A stretch of DNA of 28,898 nucleotides, taken from Pseudocoprococcus catus. GTDB lineage: Bacteria > Bacillota > Clostridia > Lachnospirales > Lachnospiraceae. Of the stretch, positions 15,817-23,649 are shown in pieces. The notes beneath the pieces are model-generated. The model made no database searches and was not told where the DNA came from. It was given only the letters and a program-made list of their open reading frames with translations. Location of the stretch: positions 281,876-310,773 of the forward strand of contig NZ_LR698973.1 in assembly GCF_902381825.1 (NCBI RefSeq), in the 5' to 3' direction. Position numbers and translations under genes: made by a program. How positions within the stretch are numbered: the first letter of the stretch is position 1; each line of letters opens with the position of its first letter.

Positions 15817-17763
15817 TTAAGCCAGATCTACAGCCGCATAATAGGCTTCATAGATGGCAGGTGATACTTTTCTTGCGCGGACACAGTCACCTACAGCACG
15901 TACAAATGGTGCAGAGTCGCGCAATTCATCAACGAGATGATTGTTCGGACGCATACCGATAGCGTAAACAACGGAATCGGATGCGATGACAGTTGTCTCG
16001 TTATTTTTGTCTGCGACAGTTACGCCATTCTCGGAGATGGAGACAACCTTTCGGCCGGTAACAGTTGTGATATTCTGTTTGGCGAATGCCTGCATCATGC
16101 CTTCTTTGTGCATCCAGTTTGCTTCCGGCGCAATCTCGTCCTGCATTTCGACGATAGTGACAGCCTTTCCGAGCTCGGCAAGGAACAGGCCGGTTTCACA
16201 TCCGACGAGGCCGCCGCCGATGACAACAACGCTGTCGCCGACGATGCTGAGATCCGTGTAGACTGTTGTTGCATGTTTAACAGAAGGCAGATCAATACCC
16301 GGAATACGAGGGGTGATCGGTGTGGAGCCTGTGGCAATAATAATTGCGTCAGGCTGTTTTTTGGCAACGTATTCGCTTGTCACTTCTGTATTGTACTCAA
16401 TCTCAATCGGCATGGACTGTGTCATGTGGATCAGATGGTTTTTGTAGCGCATCAGGTCAACTTTTAAAGAATCGTAATCTGTGAATTTTAACAGTCCGCC
16501 GAGTGTATCGGTCTTCTCGGCCAAAGTGACTTTGTGGCCGCGGGAAGCAGCAGTGATGGCTGCCTTCATACCGCCAGGGCCGCCGCCGATGATGAGAACA
16601 TTTTTCTTCTCTTTGGCAGGCTGTACGTAGTTGCGCATACGGAATTCACGTCCGGTCCATGGATTGACGGCGCACTGGAAATGCTGTCCGGTATGCATGC
16701 CAGTCAGACAGTCGAGACATCTCAGACAAGGGTTGATATCTGCGCTCTGTCCAAGTCTTGCTTTTTCAGGCCAGTAAGGATCTGCGATCAGTGCACGGGT
16801 CATGCCGATAATATCCGCACGTCCTTCGGCCAGAATCTGTTCAGCCATCTCAGGATCGGAAATAGAACCGATGGTGACAACCGGTGATTTCACATGCTTT
16901 TTGATTTCTGCGGCATAATGGACATTGACGCCGTGTGGCAGAAAGATGGTCGGGTGTGTGTGAACAGCTTGGGCTTCTTCTGTGTCAAGGGCTGCAGATA
17001 CGTGGATAATATCCACTTTACCGTCGATCATTTTTGCAAATTCAATGGCTTCCTCGGCTGTGAGGCCGCCTTCGATTTCCTCTGAACCGCTCATGCGGTA
17101 TTCAATCAGAAAATCATCGCCGACTCTTTCTCTGACGCGGTCAATGACCATCAACGGGAATTTGGCACGATTTTCAAGGGGGCCGCCGTATTCATCTGTT
17201 CTTGTGTTGAAAAGCGGAGAGATGAACTGATCCAGAAGCCAGCCGTGACCGCCGTGCAGCAGACACATATCAAAGCCGGCAATTTTCAGGAGCTCTGCGG
17301 CATCTGCAAAATGGTCGGCAACGGTGTTCATCATTGCCTCATCCATACCGATCACTTCCACACCGTCCCAGCTGCGCACAAATGAAACAGGTCCGATTGG
17401 ATTTCTTCCGCCCATCGCTTCCGGAGGATTGTAGAGGCCGCCGTGATTTAACTCGAGGGAGGCAAGGGCGCCATGGGATTTGATTGCCATGGCAAGCTCG
17501 GAAATGAATGGGAGCGCTTCGTAGGAGAGATTGAAGCTGCGTGGGTTCGATGGGGCATGCTCATGATCCACCGGTGTGTCGCCAACTGTGACAACGGCAG
17601 CGCCGCCTTTGGCTTTTTCTGCATAGTAAGCGATCATATAATCCGTTGGGAAACCATTGGCATCCATATGACACATCATATTTGGAGCGGAAAAGATATG
17701 ATTGCGAAATGTTGTTTTCTTTATTGTAAAAGGTTCAAATAAATGCGGATAATACTGATTCAT
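15817..17763 (-). CDS. OYE-family NAD(P)H:flavin/4Fe-4S ene-reductase (copy 1)
   Basis: 648 aa flavoenzyme of the 2,4-dienoyl-CoA reductase/2-enoate reductase/BaiCD-BaiH group, which reduces activated C=C bonds. The N-terminal FMN barrel (about 1-370) holds LLHGGHGWLLDQFIS and TRTDEYGGPLENR. A cluster motif C-x2-C-x2-C-x11-C follows (CLRCLDC...C-AVNP). Two dinucleotide folds come next: VLIIGGGPGGMKAA for FAD and VVVIGGGLVGCETG for NAD(P)H. In E. coli FadH the barrel motif ends G-Y-L; here Trp replaces the Tyr. The start at 17763 has AAGGAGA and is preferred over an in-frame upstream extension that lacks a site. It is transcribed alone from its own promoter, downstream of the LysR gene. Substrate unknown. 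Confidence 0.9.
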   Translation of the reverse strand: MNQYYPHLFEPFTIKKTTFRNHIFSAPNMMCHMDANGFPTDYMIAYYAEKAKGGAAVVTVGDTPVDHEHAPSNPRSFNLSYEALPFISELAMAIKSHGALASLELNHGGLYNPPEAMGGRNPIGPVSFVRSWDGVEVIGMDEAMMNTVADHFADAAELLKIAGFDMCLLHGGHGWLLDQFISPLFNTRTDEYGGPLENRAKFPLMVIDRVRERVGDDFLIEYRMSGSEEIEGGLTAEEAIEFAKMIDGKVDIIHVSAALDTEEAQAVHTHPTIFLPHGVNVHYAAEIKKHVKSPVVTIGSISDPEMAEQILAEGRADIIGMTRALIADPYWPEKARLGQSADINPCLRCLDCLTGMHTGQHFQCAVNPWTGREFRMRNYVQPAKEKKNVLIIGGGPGGMKAAITAASRGHKVTLAEKTDTLGGLLKFTDYDSLKVDLMRYKNHLIHMTQSMPIEIEYNTEVTSEYVAKKQPDAIIIATGSTPITPRIPGIDLPSVKHATTVYTDLSIVGDSVVVIGGGLVGCETGLFLAELGKAVTIVEMQDEIAPEANWMHKEGMMQAFAKQNITTVTGRKVVSISENGVTVADKNNETTVIASDSVVYAIGMRPNNHLVDELRDSAPFVRAVGDCVRARKVSPAIYEAYYAAVDLA

Positions 17764-17866
17764 AATTTTTCTCCTTGTTAAAAAGCTGATTGACAGGGGG
17801 ATTATAAGTGCATATCTGATTTCCTCAGAGCGGTTCATCATCTTCATGTATGATAAGTTGATCGAG

Positions 17867-17889
17867 GGATGTTGTTTCTTCCAACATCC
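17867..17889 (-). other. Hairpin in the leader of OYE copy 1
   Basis: GGATGTTG (17867-17874) pairs perfectly with CAACATCC (17882-17889) around a seven-base loop. It lies in the roughly 190-base leader between the promoter and the start at 17763. No U-run follows, so it is not an attenuator by itself. Confidence 0.5.
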
Positions 17890-17911
17890 ATACGTCAGAT
17901 ACTTCCTTTTC

Positions 17912-17930
17912 TCACATAAAAATATCCTCC
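17912..17930 (-). promoter_or_regulatory. Shine-Dalgarno plus start-stop codon pair in the leader
   Basis: On the minus strand GGAGGA (17925-17930) precedes ATG-TGA (17912-17917) by seven bases. The result is an ideally spaced ribosome site whose ORF is one codon long. It may recruit a ribosome to the leader of OYE copy 1 or be a relic; the function is speculative. Confidence 0.4.
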
Positions 17931-17958
17931 TGCTATAGGGTTGATTGATGATACAATC

Positions 17959-17987
17959 AGTATAGCAAGAGGATGATGCACATGTAA
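17959..17987 (-). promoter_or_regulatory. Promoter of OYE copy 1
   Basis: Read on the minus strand: TTACAT (17982-17987), 17 bases, TATACT (17959-17964) with an extended TGn just before it. The same -35 hexamer and spacing recur at the SnoaL operon promoter (20110-20138). Confidence 0.7.
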
Positions 17988-18026
17988 AACAACATATTGA
18001 CGCTGAAAACAACAACAAATTGTAGT
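17986..18026 (-). promoter_or_regulatory. Probable LysR operator at OYE copy 1
   Basis: On the plus strand ACAAC-AAATT-GTAGT (18012-18026) is a dyad with one arm mismatch, centred about 67 bases before the expected transcription start. AAAACAAC occurs at 17986-17993, overlapping the -35 box, and again 20 bp on at 18006-18013. A recognition dyad near -65 plus a second site at the -35 is the standard LysR activator layout. Confidence 0.5.
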
Positions 18027-18031
18027 AGCAG

Positions 18032-18916
18032 TTAAATAACCGGAGATTCCTGATGGTATTGCTGGATCAATTCCAGCAGATCATCCAGTTCAGGATGCGG
18101 ATTCTTCACATTGTAGGCGGCTACCAGATCCACAAGGACATTGCTTGGAAATGTCGCATAGTTGGAAATGAAAATACTGTTGGCGACTGCGAAGGAAACG
18201 CCGTCCAACATTTCAACGGCCGTGAAGGTGGAGGAGAGTGTTTCCATACAGCGCAGATTCTGCACCGGGAAACCGTAGTCCTTCAGACGCTGCAGCGGCT
18301 GGTTGATATCGCCGGAAGGCGGAAGCTGTAAAAACACATTCTCATCTTTAAAATCAAGGTAAGAGGTCGCCGTCTGTGCCAGCGGATGATCCTTGGCACA
18401 GAATAAAAAATCCTGAATCTTCGTCAGGGGCAATGTTCTTACAACAAGGTCAGGCTGAATCTCTGGGCCGAGCGTAATCGCCAGATCGATGCGGTTGTCA
18501 TGAAGCGCCTGAGGCAGTTCGTAGTCTCTGTAGGAGCGGTACTCCAGGTCGATATCCGGATAGCGCTGCTTCAATTTCCTGACAACAGATGAAAGTGTCA
18601 GTCGGATATCGAGCATCTCAAGATGGCCGATAATGAGCTTGTGCTTGGAAGCACCTGTCATATTGCGGACAAGAATCGTCGCGTTCGCCATATTGTCAAT
18701 ATATTGTGAAAAAACATTAAAATAAATCTTTCCAGCCGGTGTCAGGGAGATATCGCCCCTTGAACGGAAAAAAAGCTGACATTCAAGCTCATCCTCTAAT
18801 TTGGCGATGTGCTTGCTGACCGCCTGCTGACTCAGATAAAGCCGCTTGGCGGCATTCGTAAAGTTCAGTGTATCCGTCAGTGCGAGGAAGGATTTGATCA
18901 TCAGATCGTTAATCAA
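18032..18916 (-). CDS. LysR-family transcriptional regulator
   Basis: 294 aa regulator. The N-terminal helix-turn-helix reads FLALTDTLNFTNAAKRLYLSQQAVSKHIAKLEDEL, followed by FFRSRGDISLTPAG, both diagnostic. The C-terminal part (about 85-290) is a periplasmic-binding-like effector domain with HDNRIDLAITLGPEI. I place the start at a TTG with GAGGTG just upstream; a longer TTG start at 18952 has no site. It is transcribed toward OYE copy 1 and divergently from the hydrolase, and its likely sites lie upstream of OYE copy 1 (18012), the SnoaL operon (20072) and in its own promoter region (19006). The effector is probably the pathway substrate, by analogy with other LysR proteins. Confidence 0.92.
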   Translation of the reverse strand: MINDLMIKSFLALTDTLNFTNAAKRLYLSQQAVSKHIAKLEDELECQLFFRSRGDISLTPAGKIYFNVFSQYIDNMANATILVRNMTGASKHKLIIGHLEMLDIRLTLSSVVRKLKQRYPDIDLEYRSYRDYELPQALHDNRIDLAITLGPEIQPDLVVRTLPLTKIQDFLFCAKDHPLAQTATSYLDFKDENVFLQLPPSGDINQPLQRLKDYGFPVQNLRCMETLSSTFTAVEMLDGVSFAVANSIFISNYATFPSNVLVDLVAAYNVKNPHPELDDLLELIQQYHQESPVI

Positions 18917-18982
18917 AAGATTCACCTCATTTATACAATTTTTATAAATCAAGTTTATAGTTGGCAGTGGCCATTGTTGATA

Positions 18983-19053
18983 GTATACTACATTTTAGAG
19001 TCAAAAACAAGCTGAATCGTTGTTGTACAAACAGCTGCCGGTGTATATATACT
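18983..19053. promoter_or_regulatory. Divergent promoter region, LysR gene and hydrolase gene
   Basis: For the LysR gene (minus strand): TTGTTT (19005-19010), 16 bases, TATACT (18983-18988). For the hydrolase (plus strand): TTGTTG (19020-19025), 18 bases, TATATA (19044-19049). Between and over the two -35 boxes lie AACAA-N9-TTGTT (19006-19024) and the palindrome TTGTACAA (19023-19030), which could allow LysR autocontrol. Promoter strengths are modest. Confidence 0.5.
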
Positions 19054-19076
19054 AAAGAAAAAAAGAGGTGTGATAT

Positions 19077-20093
19077 ATGAAGGGAAGAAAAATAAAAAAA
19101 GAGTGTAATCTGAGACAGATCGGAAACATGGCGCTGATAGTGGGTGTTTTTGCCATTTTTCTTGTGGGTATTTGCTTTGTGAGATTTTCAAAAGCTTATG
19201 TGAATGCGTTTATTGGCAATTATACTGGGATTGAGGAAGTACTGGCAACCATGAAGGGAGGTGCCGCCACCGATGCAGCGAAGCGGGAACTGCTGGCCTG
19301 TCAGAATGACTATGATGCCTGGAAAGAACAGCACCAGGGAGAAAGGGTTACGCTGCAGACGGAAGATAATATCCGGTTAAGCGGGCTGTTATATGATCAG
19401 GGTGGCAAAGAGACAGTGGTCTATCTGCACAATATTGGCAGTGCTGCAGGAGAAGATTTCTACTATGCGCCATGGTACTGGGAGAAGGGCTATAACATTC
19501 TGATGCCGGATAACAGAGCCCATGGTGAGAGCGAAGGAAACTGTGTGAGCTATGGTGTGTACGAGACAGAGGATGTCAATCAGTGGCTCCAGCTTATTTG
19601 TGAAAAATATGGCGATGACAGCCAGATAATCGTACATGGCGATACACTCGGAGCAGCTGCAGCGCTGATGGCTTCTGCAAATTATCCGGAGCAGGTAGCC
19701 TTTACAGTCGCAGAAAGTCCTGTGGCCAATCTGTATGACGCTGCGGCGTATATGATGAAAAATCAGTTTTCATCCATTCCATTTTTTCTGTGGATCGGCG
19801 ACTGGTATTGCAATAAAGCATACGGATTTCATCTAAAGGATGTGGATATGTGTGATGCAGTGCAGCAGTCAGATACACCGTTACTTATTCTAAGTGGGTT
19901 GGAGGATACGGTTGTTGATCCGGAGAATGCAGTGGCAATACAGGCGGCATCAGGTGCGGATTGCCAGATTTTTGGCATTGAGGACGGCACACATGGTCTG
20001 TTATATGCGAAGCATTCGGATGAGATTAAGCAGTCAATTGATCGTTTCATTGGTGAATATATTAACAATCAACAACAATTAGTTGTGAAATAG
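19077..20093 (+). CDS. Membrane-anchored alpha/beta hydrolase, Thr in nucleophile position
   Basis: 338 aa with a basic N-terminus and one helix (about 15-35), then an outside hydrolase domain. Fold landmarks are VVYLHNIGS (oxyanion strand), MPDNRAHGESEG, the nucleophile elbow VHGDTLGAAAAL, GLEDTVVDPENA with the acid, and GTHGLL with the His. The elbow should be G-x-S-x-G; here residue 190 is Thr (codon ACA, one base from the Ser codon TCA), so the enzyme may be slow, altered or inactive. It sits divergent from the LysR gene, and the last 20 bases of coding carry the LysR-like dyad for the SnoaL operon 77 bases downstream. Possible roles are cleaving an ester or amide precursor outside the cell, or binding one. 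Confidence 0.82.
   Translation: MKGRKIKKECNLRQIGNMALIVGVFAIFLVGICFVRFSKAYVNAFIGNYTGIEEVLATMKGGAATDAAKRELLACQNDYDAWKEQHQGERVTLQTEDNIRLSGLLYDQGGKETVVYLHNIGSAAGEDFYYAPWYWEKGYNILMPDNRAHGESEGNCVSYGVYETEDVNQWLQLICEKYGDDSQIIVHGDTLGAAAALMASANYPEQVAFTVAESPVANLYDAAAYMMKNQFSSIPFFLWIGDWYCNKAYGFHLKDVDMCDAVQQSDTPLLILSGLEDTVVDPENAVAIQAASGADCQIFGIEDGTHGLLYAKHSDEIKQSIDRFIGEYINNQQQLVVK
20072..20086 (+). promoter_or_regulatory. Probable LysR operator of the SnoaL operon
   Basis: A perfect dyad ACAAC-AATTA-GTTGT lies inside the 3' end of the hydrolase gene. It is centred at 20079, about 66 bases before the start expected from the promoter at 20110-20138. Sequence and position match the site before OYE copy 1. 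Confidence 0.55.
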
Positions 20094-20109
20094 TATCCGG
20101 AATGGTGTT

Positions 20110-20138
20110 TTACATTCTGACAATACGCAAGTTATAAT
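20110..20138 (+). promoter_or_regulatory. Promoter of the SnoaL/permease/OYE operon
   Basis: TTACAT (20110-20115), a 17-base spacer and a perfect TATAAT (20133-20138), 32 bases before the first SnoaL start. The weak -35 fits dependence on an activator. Confidence 0.75.
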
Positions 20139-20169
20139 AAGCCCATGAAAGCGAAAGGAGGTCAATGAA

Positions 20170-20904
20170 GTGAGCCGAACATATGAAGAGCTGAAAGCAG
20201 GCTTTGAAAGAATTGAAGCAGCACAGGCCTGCAGGAACCTGATGGGAAAATACTCCTATCTGCATACGGCAATGCGAAACATTGATTTTATGAAACTCTG
20301 GGCAAACAGAGAGGACGATATCCTGGCGATGCCATGGGGATATTATCTTGGGATTGAAGGCGTGAGAAAATGTTATCTGGAAGATCATGGAGACAGAAGT
20401 GATCCAATGGTACAGGCCAGTCCGATTTTTAAAGGCGGCATGATGATGCATGCGATGGACACGGCTGTCATCGAAGTTGCGAAAGATGGCAAAACGGCCA
20501 AAGGTGTTTGGTTATCACCGGGCCATGAAAGCTGTTATATTCCGGATTTCAGTAAATTTCCGGATTGGAAAAAAGGCGATCCGCTTCCGGAGAACCTGGA
20601 AATCATGTCCTCCTGCGAATGGGCATGGAGTAAATATTATGTGGATTTCATCAAAGAGGATGGCGAATGGAAGTTCTGGAAATTAAGACTGTGGCCAATT
20701 TACAAAACTGATTTTTATGTACCGTGGACACAGCATCCGGACATGGACGAAGTGGATTTCCCATTCCACAATCACAAAGCACTTCCGGAACCGAACTGGG
20801 CATGGAACAAAGAGACTGTTTACCCGGCTAATCAGCCGGAGCCACCGGTTCCATATGAACATTATGAAGAAGCAGTGCCTAAGCTGTGGGAATCATTTGT
20901 ATAG
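20170..20904 (+). CDS. SnoaL/NTF2-fold protein 1
   Basis: 244 aa, first gene of the operon. The SnoaL-like cone domain covers about residues 12-185: RNLMGKYSYLHTAM, KLWANREDD, MMMHAMDTAVIEVAKDGKTAKGVWLSPG and KYYVDFIKEDGEWKFW. A tail of about 60 residues ends YPANQPEPPVPYEHYEE. Y30 and H94 align with the Tyr/His couple used in acid-base catalysis by this fold (for example the bile-acid dehydratase BaiE), but the Asp five residues after the Tyr in BaiE is Met. It starts at GTG, eight bases after AAGGAGG; an intervening ATG opens only ATG-AAG-TGA. Probable dehydratase, isomerase or binding protein. Closest to proteins 2 and 3. Confidence 0.85.
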   Translation: MSRTYEELKAGFERIEAAQACRNLMGKYSYLHTAMRNIDFMKLWANREDDILAMPWGYYLGIEGVRKCYLEDHGDRSDPMVQASPIFKGGMMMHAMDTAVIEVAKDGKTAKGVWLSPGHESCYIPDFSKFPDWKKGDPLPENLEIMSSCEWAWSKYYVDFIKEDGEWKFWKLRLWPIYKTDFYVPWTQHPDMDEVDFPFHNHKALPEPNWAWNKETVYPANQPEPPVPYEHYEEAVPKLWESFV

Positions 20905-20916
20905 GGAGGTGTGAAA

Positions 20917-21582
20917 ATGACAGAAGAGAAGATGAGACAACAGCTGGAACAGAAGCTTTGTAAGCTTGAAGCACAGGAAGCCTGCAGAAATCTGATGGGA
21001 CGCTATAGCTATTACAGGACAGCCTTTCAGAATAAAGAGATGGTTGAATTGTGGGCCAAAAGAGACGATGCCAAACTTGTGACACCGTGGGGGTCCTATC
21101 AGGGGCATTCTGGCATTGAAGCCTGCTATCTGAAGGATATCGGTGATCGCTCCGATGCAAAGGTCTTTGAGGCTATTAAAGGTGCGGTGATCATGCATGA
21201 GGTGGATACGGAAGTCATCGAGGTGGCAGAGGATCTTAAGACAGCCAAAGCAGTATTTCTTTCACAGGGACATGATACGTATGTGGATCGCACAGACAAT
21301 GAGACAGTGCATGCAAAATGGGCATGGGAAAAATACAGTGTGGATTTCATTATGGAAGATGGCGAGTGGAAAATCTGGCATATGACCATTTACCCACTGT
21401 TCCAATCAGAATATGGTGAAGGATGGGCAGACAATCCGACGTATGTATCCGAAGCATTTGCCTTTCCAAATGCCGGACCTGAAAAAACCAATTGGCATTA
21501 TGACAGAAATGAATTGTATCCTGCCAATGAGCCGGCCATTCCTGAACCCTATGTGACATATGAAAAAAGCAGCGCAAAATAA
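20917..21582 (+). CDS. SnoaL/NTF2-fold protein 2
   Basis: 221 aa paralogue of the preceding gene. Shared blocks are ACRNLMGRYSYYRTAF, ELWAKRDD, MHEVDTEVIEVAEDLKTAKAVFLSQG, W-WEKYSVDFIMEDGEWKIWHM and the tail YPANEPAIPEPYVTYE. The putative catalytic pair is Y32/H94. I start at the ATG seven bases after GGAGG; a GTG two codons earlier is too close to that site. It follows protein 1 by 12 bases, so they are certainly co-transcribed. Differences from protein 1 cluster in the loop after SQGHD, which is shorter here. Adjacent paralogues of nearly equal size could act as hetero-oligomer subunits or on successive intermediates. Confidence 0.85.
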   Translation: MTEEKMRQQLEQKLCKLEAQEACRNLMGRYSYYRTAFQNKEMVELWAKRDDAKLVTPWGSYQGHSGIEACYLKDIGDRSDAKVFEAIKGAVIMHEVDTEVIEVAEDLKTAKAVFLSQGHDTYVDRTDNETVHAKWAWEKYSVDFIMEDGEWKIWHMTIYPLFQSEYGEGWADNPTYVSEAFAFPNAGPEKTNWHYDRNELYPANEPAIPEPYVTYEKSSAK

Positions 21583-21602
21583 CAGCTGGAAAGGAGGCAA
21601 AA

Positions 21603-22253
21603 ATGAACGATTATGAAGCACTCTTGCATCAGGCTAAACGACTGGAAGCCTTGCAGGAAATCAGAAATCTGATGGGCAGATATTCTTATCTGCATTCGGC
21701 ATTCAGAAACAAAGAATACGCCGAATTGTGGGCCAAAAGAGACGATGACAGACTGGTCATGCCTTTTGGAAAATTCGTCGGCTGGGAAGCAGTCAGACAT
21801 TGTTATGTGGATCTTCACGGCGACCGCAGCAATCCGGCAGATCTTGACGAACTGCGCGGACTGATGATGATTCATTTAATGAATACAGAGATTATCGAAG
21901 TAGCAGCAGACGGAAAAACGGCGAAGGGCGTCTGGCTGTCACCGGGTACAGAAACAGCGCCGCAGACAGGCAAAGAAAAGGGCGCCTGGTGCTGGGGAAA
22001 ATATGAAGTCGAATTTATTAAGGAAGACGGCATATGGAAATTCTGGCATATGATTTTATATCCGCTGTTTTTAAGTCCTTATAACAGAAGCTGGGGACAG
22101 CCTGCACCTGAAAAGATGCTTGGACAGATACAGCTTGAAGATCCGATGTGTCAGCCATTGGATGCACCGATGTGGGAATACGGACCGGATGCGGAATATC
22201 CATACGATGAGCCGGCGATGCCTGATCCGTATGATCATTATAAAGGGCTATAA
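21603..22253 (+). CDS. SnoaL/NTF2-fold protein 3
   Basis: 216 aa, third in the row. It has EIRNLMGRYSYLHSAFRNKEYAELWAKRDDD, MIHLMNTEIIEVAADGKTAKGVWLSPG, KYEVEFIKEDGIWKFWHMILYPLF and the tail YPYDEPAMPDPYDHYK. The pair is Y29/H91. The residue five after the Tyr is Phe, as in protein 2, so this trio shares a site that differs from BaiE. ATG start after AAAGGAGG. The domain ends near residue 160 and the remainder is Pro-rich and aromatic, a feature of all six paralogues. The gap of 47 bases to the permease has no terminator. Confidence 0.85.
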   Translation: MNDYEALLHQAKRLEALQEIRNLMGRYSYLHSAFRNKEYAELWAKRDDDRLVMPFGKFVGWEAVRHCYVDLHGDRSNPADLDELRGLMMIHLMNTEIIEVAADGKTAKGVWLSPGTETAPQTGKEKGAWCWGKYEVEFIKEDGIWKFWHMILYPLFLSPYNRSWGQPAPEKMLGQIQLEDPMCQPLDAPMWEYGPDAEYPYDEPAMPDPYDHYKGL

Positions 22254-22300
22254 TATAAAGGGGTCAAAAAATACATAAAGAATAATAAGGAGAGAAGGAT

Positions 22301-23632
22301 ATGTTAACAAGTATACCGGTTTCGACCGCAATCTTAGTAGTTTCAATTGTATTATTTGTTGTGATGTGTTATAAGGGTGTGCACACCGCAACCGCAGCAC
22401 TGATTGCATCAGCCATTATGGCATTTGGTACGACAGACGGATGGGTGACGACCATGACAACGACATGGGTATCCGGCGTTGGTACGTTTGCCACCCAGTT
22501 TGCGCTGGCTTTTATGTCAGCAGGTATTTTCTCTTATTTGATGCGTGAGACAAAATGTGGCGAAGCTATCGGACAGACATTTATCAAATATGTCGGTGGT
22601 GATAATGCACCGTTTATCCTGGCGATTGTTGCAGCTATCCTGCAGCTGGCCGGCATCCAGACATACATTTTTATTGTCGCAGCGATGGCCTTCGGTCTGA
22701 TGAAAGCAGCAAATCTTCCTATTTACATAGGTTATGCGGCAGTAGTGGCTGTACCGCCGATCGTATCCTTTACCCTTCCGGGTGTTACAGCGATGCCAAA
22801 CGTTCTGCCAACTTCTTTCCTTGGAACGACAACATGGGCAGCACCGGGCTTATCCATTGCCATCTCTGTACTTGGTATTCTGATGGCTGTATTCTATCTG
22901 CGATATTTGATCAAACAGGCCCGCAGAAAAGGAATTGGTTATACAACGGATGCATCCAAAGAATATGGCGCCAGCAAGGAATTTGGTGATATTCCAACAC
23001 CTCCATTCTGGAAAGCGATTCTGCCAATCATCCTTGTTATAGCACTGACAAGTTTCTTTCAGCTTGCGATGCATATCTCTGCAGTTAATGCGCTGATTTT
23101 CGGTATGTGGATCACAGCTGGTGTGACAGCTATTCTTCATTTTGATGTTGTTGTTCATAAAATTACGATTCCAAGAGCACTTTCTCAGGGTACAACAGAA
23201 ATGTTTCCATTCATTATGATGTCAGGCTGTGTATTCGGTTTCGGTTTAGTTGCTCAGAAAGCAGCTTGTATGGATTATCTGATTCAGAAAATCATGTCCA
23301 TCAATGTGAATCCGTATCTGACAGCATGGTTATCTGTATGTCTGATTGCAGCCCTTTGTGCCGATGGTATTTCCGGTATGACAATGTGGCTTGGAACATT
23401 CGGTGCACAATTTGCAGCAATGCCGGGTGTTGATCCGGGTGCACTGCACAGAATTCTTGTTGCATCGTCTACAACCTTCGACTCACTGCCACATTCACCG
23501 ATGCTGGCACAGGGTATGGGTGTATTCAAAACAGACTTCAAGGAATCTTACAAATACAGTTTCGTGCTGACGGTATTATTCCCGGTTATTTTCTCACTGG
23601 TAGGTGTGGTCATCGCGATCATCTTCTACTAA
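22301..23632 (+). CDS. GntP-family permease (ion transporter superfamily)
   Basis: 443 aa integral membrane protein with about 11-12 hydrophobic helices and almost no soluble part apart from a loop near residues 205-235 that ends before PPFWKAILPIILV. The late motif TFDSLPHSPML (near residue 392) matches the DTLPHNG signature of GntP/gluconate-type H+ symporters, and the block ADGISGMTMWLGTF resembles the re-entrant region of the same superfamily. GntP proteins carry small organic acids, so the pathway's substrate is probably anionic; exchange of substrate for product is also possible. The gene is embedded between SnoaL 3 and OYE copy 2 with an AAGGAGAGAAGGAT site, tying transport to the enzymes. 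Confidence 0.82.
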   Translation: MLTSIPVSTAILVVSIVLFVVMCYKGVHTATAALIASAIMAFGTTDGWVTTMTTTWVSGVGTFATQFALAFMSAGIFSYLMRETKCGEAIGQTFIKYVGGDNAPFILAIVAAILQLAGIQTYIFIVAAMAFGLMKAANLPIYIGYAAVVAVPPIVSFTLPGVTAMPNVLPTSFLGTTTWAAPGLSIAISVLGILMAVFYLRYLIKQARRKGIGYTTDASKEYGASKEFGDIPTPPFWKAILPIILVIALTSFFQLAMHISAVNALIFGMWITAGVTAILHFDVVVHKITIPRALSQGTTEMFPFIMMSGCVFGFGLVAQKAACMDYLIQKIMSINVNPYLTAWLSVCLIAALCADGISGMTMWLGTFGAQFAAMPGVDPGALHRILVASSTTFDSLPHSPMLAQGMGVFKTDFKESYKYSFVLTVLFPVIFSLVGVVIAIIFY

Positions 23633-23649
23633 GAAAGGAGGCGGCCTGA

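Noticed and set aside
17764..18018. N-terminal extension of OYE copy 1
   Set aside because: The frame stays open, but the extra residues are not OYE-like, would cover the promoter, and the internal ATG at 17763 has a good ribosome site.
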